A stretch of DNA of 64,000 nucleotides, from NCBI RefSeq assembly GCF_011392115.1, contig NZ_JAAJBT010000003.1, positions 1 through 64,000 on the forward strand. The letters run 5' to 3'. Each line of letters begins with the position of its first letter. Position 1 is the first letter of the stretch. The stretch is from Flavobacterium difficile (GTDB taxonomy: Bacteria > Bacteroidota > Bacteroidia > Flavobacteriales > Flavobacteriaceae). Of the stretch, positions 62,361 to 64,000 are shown piece by piece. The notes under the pieces are model-generated. The model saw only the letters and a program-made list of their open reading frames with translations. It was not told the DNA's origin and ran no database searches. A program made the position numbers and the translations under genes.

Positions 62361-64000
62361 TTAGAAAATAATTTTCTTTGTTACTTTATTTCCGTTTGAA
62401 TCGATAACCTCAACTAATACAATTTCTTGTTGAATGTTTAGGTTGTCAAAACGAGTTGAGGAGGCACTAAGATTTGTTTTTGAACTAATTTGTCTTCCTC
62501 GTATGTCAAATATGCGAACTTCTGAAAGTAAATTGTTGCCAGAATTAATTTCAAGGCTACTGTTATTTTTGTACACAATTACCGAATTTTCATTAAATTC
62601 ATTTGTAGGATTACTCAATATTGAAGGTACATACACAATTTTAAATCGATCAGTAAACTCACCTTCATTAGATGTAAAGGTGTAGGCTGTATTTTTCAAA
62701 TTGTGCGTTATATTTAGAAGATTATCTTTTAAATAAATGTCTTGATTTACAAATAATCCATCAAATTGACTCAATGAAATGGTAAATTCACCAGCGTTGG
62801 CTGCTATAAATCCTACTGAAACAACATCGGTATCTGAAAACGGCAATGCTTTTCCTTGAATTACATATTTGTCATTTTCTAAAGCATTATAAATGACACT
62901 ACTTGTATGTCCGAATAATTTTCCATCTGAAGCATCAATCGTATTTGTAGCATTAGTCATATAAGCTAACATCATTTGATTGTGTAAGTTGTTCGGACTA
63001 GTTAAATCTAACCAAAGTCGGTGTCTTTCTTCACTTTGATTCGTTTTAAAAAATTGTCCTGCACTTGATGTTACACGTTGTGTGTTATTAAAATTCGCAT
63101 TTCCAGCTGTTGCTACATTGGTAAAGAAACCTTGTCCTATTTGAATAGTTCCATCTGGTTGTGCGCCACCAGCTGCTGCGGCTACTCCACCAGCAGTGGT
63201 ATAACTTGCATAATTGTTTTGTGCGTATGTTCCTGCTGATGCTGGAATTACGTGTGTCCAAAAGTATAATGTTGTAGCGCCTATAGCAGCATTGTTTCCA
63301 ATAAAAGTAGTTCCAGATAGTGGTGACGGATATGGATTTCCTAATAAATTATAGCCTAACGTTACAGCTGGAGCATAATTACCATTATTTGGGATTCCTG
63401 TAAAGTTTCCTGAATAAGCAGAATATATTGTTGGACTCCAAGTATTTGGGGTTCTAATTAAATTTCCTATTGCTGGTGAAAAACTATTTGTCGCTGGGTC
63501 AATAGCAATCCAAGATGTTGCAGTAGTTGTACCTGAAGGTTCGTATCTGTAAAAACGATTGGATAAAGTTTCAGGAGAAAAATTCAATAAATTCTGATTT
63601 AAAACAGGAGAACTCCATGCTACATAATCTAACCGAATTACGGGTGAACTATCTCTTAAACACGTAATATTTCCAACATTCGTTACGTTTTGGTTTTGTA
63701 CTAAATTCGCATTATTGCTTAAAGTTACACTTGCTGTTGGAGCTACATTAATCATACCATCAATAAATATAGTTTCATTAGATGGAATGGTTACAATTGC
63801 ACTACCTGTTACATCTAACGTACAAGCTGTAAATCCAACTCCCGAATAATTACTACTTATTACAGCTTTATTAACTGCAGTTGGTAATCCATTAGTCCAA
63901 CTACTTCCTGTCCATTCAGTAATAATTCCTCCTAAAGTTATTAATACGGGAGTTCTATCACTTTCACATCCATTTGTATTTATTGCAGCTACATAATAAG
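62361..64000 (-). CDS. T9SS cargo protein, 3' part (5' end outside window)
   Basis: The frame is open from 62361 to the window edge (about 546 residues of the C-terminal part); reading beyond the first internal Met, residues include YYVAAINTNGCESDRTPV, the end of an Ig-like domain, so the gene continues beyond 64000. The module matches the C-terminal half of the protein at 54095-57775: WTGSSWTNGLPTA (here) versus WNGTTWSNGLPNE, GYNLLGNPYPSP versus GFNLIGNPYPSP, and a final SNGNKVTKKIIF versus EKGNKVSKKIIF. It is expected to be secreted by T9SS. Catalytic or adhesive N-terminal domains, if any, are outside the window. Confidence 0.85.
   Translation of the reverse strand, partial: YYVAAINTNGCESDRTPVLITLGGIITEWTGSSWTNGLPTAVNKAVISSNYSGVGFTACTLDVTGSAIVTIPSNETIFIDGMINVAPTASVTLSNNANLVQNQNVTNVGNITCLRDSSPVIRLDYVAWSSPVLNQNLLNFSPETLSNRFYRYEPSGTTTATSWIAIDPATNSFSPAIGNLIRTPNTWSPTIYSAYSGNFTGIPNNGNYAPAVTLGYNLLGNPYPSPLSGTTFIGNNAAIGATTLYFWTHVIPASAGTYAQNNYASYTTAGGVAAAAGGAQPDGTIQIGQGFFTNVATAGNANFNNTQRVTSSAGQFFKTNQSEERHRLWLDLTSPNNLHNQMMLAYMTNATNTIDASDGKLFGHTSSVIYNALENDKYVIQGKALPFSDTDVVSVGFIAANAGEFTISLSQFDGLFVNQDIYLKDNLLNITHNLKNTAYTFTSNEGEFTDRFKIVYVPSILSNPTNEFNENSVIVYKNNSSLEINSGNNLLSEVRIFDIRGRQISSKTNLSASSTRFDNLNIQQEIVLVEVIDSNGNKVTKKIIF

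Overview
This 64 kb window is chromosomal DNA from a Flavobacterium-like member of the Bacteroidota (family Flavobacteriaceae). The base composition is AT-rich and genes lack Shine-Dalgarno boxes. Several promoters fit the Bacteroidota -33 TTTG / -7 TAnnTTTG pattern. Five large proteins carry type IX secretion (T9SS) architecture, four of them with a recognisable C-terminal sorting domain. Core genes such as ruvC, hemW, coaX, lptC, ribF, bioB, nrdAB, rsmG and purT look flavobacterial in sequence and arrangement. Terminators are mostly short GC hairpins with T runs, often shared by convergent genes.

Layout. 1-4.4 kb: a tandemly duplicated GIY-YIG gene, a T9SS surface protein, a DUF456 membrane protein and a small lipoprotein. 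4.4-10.7 kb: a glycosyltransferase/flippase-like pair, ruvC, a frameshifted four-helix-bundle gene inside an inverted repeat, hemW, a cyclase-family enzyme, a MmcQ/YjbR protein and a PH-SHOCT protein. 10.77-21.59 kb: an integrative element in the 3' end of tRNA-Phe. 21.7-27.4 kb: coaX, an outer-membrane protein, lptC, a small membrane protein, a PpiD/SurA-like isomerase and pth. 27.5-33.6 kb: a secreted M43 metalloprotease, ribF, an HTTM protein, a small membrane protein and bioB. 33.7-37.6 kb (minus strand): a glycosyltransferase, an LpxH-like phosphoesterase, aspartate kinase and a GNAT acetyltransferase. 37.8-44.7 kb: fbp, a HupE-like protein, dCMP deaminase, an S41 protease and small membrane/redox genes. 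45-50.5 kb: nrdB, nrdA and a dGTPase, a deoxynucleotide cluster. 50.6-64 kb: three giant T9SS proteins interleaved with rsmG, a fatty-acid desaturase, an aminotransferase and purT.

The most notable region is the integrative element (about 10.8 kb). It is bounded by an 18-bp direct repeat (10772-10789 and 21570-21587) made from the tRNA-Phe 3' end. At one end it carries a tyrosine integrase, an unknown gene, an excisionase-like HTH protein, a possible rolling-circle replication initiator and a VirE_N/PriCT-2 primase-like gene. The other half is cargo. It begins with a stand-alone reverse transcriptase (585 aa, FCDD active site, no HNH or maturase domain). Directly upstream is a promoter-driven structured non-coding RNA closed by a perfect 9-bp terminal stem and a T run, the layout expected of a defence-associated reverse transcriptase (DRT). 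Next come a beta-solenoid protein with C-terminal membrane segments, a signal-peptide/TM protein, an XRE repressor with a palindrome over its start codon, and a small membrane protein. The element also replaces the tRNA-Phe terminator it displaced.

A second theme is the intergenic DNA. Many spacers hold degenerate phrase-like repeats of several types, some arranged as imperfect inverted repeats. They usually sit just upstream of start codons and in one case run into a coding end. One REP-like palindrome lies upstream of purT. All calls rest on reading the sequence; no database search was run.
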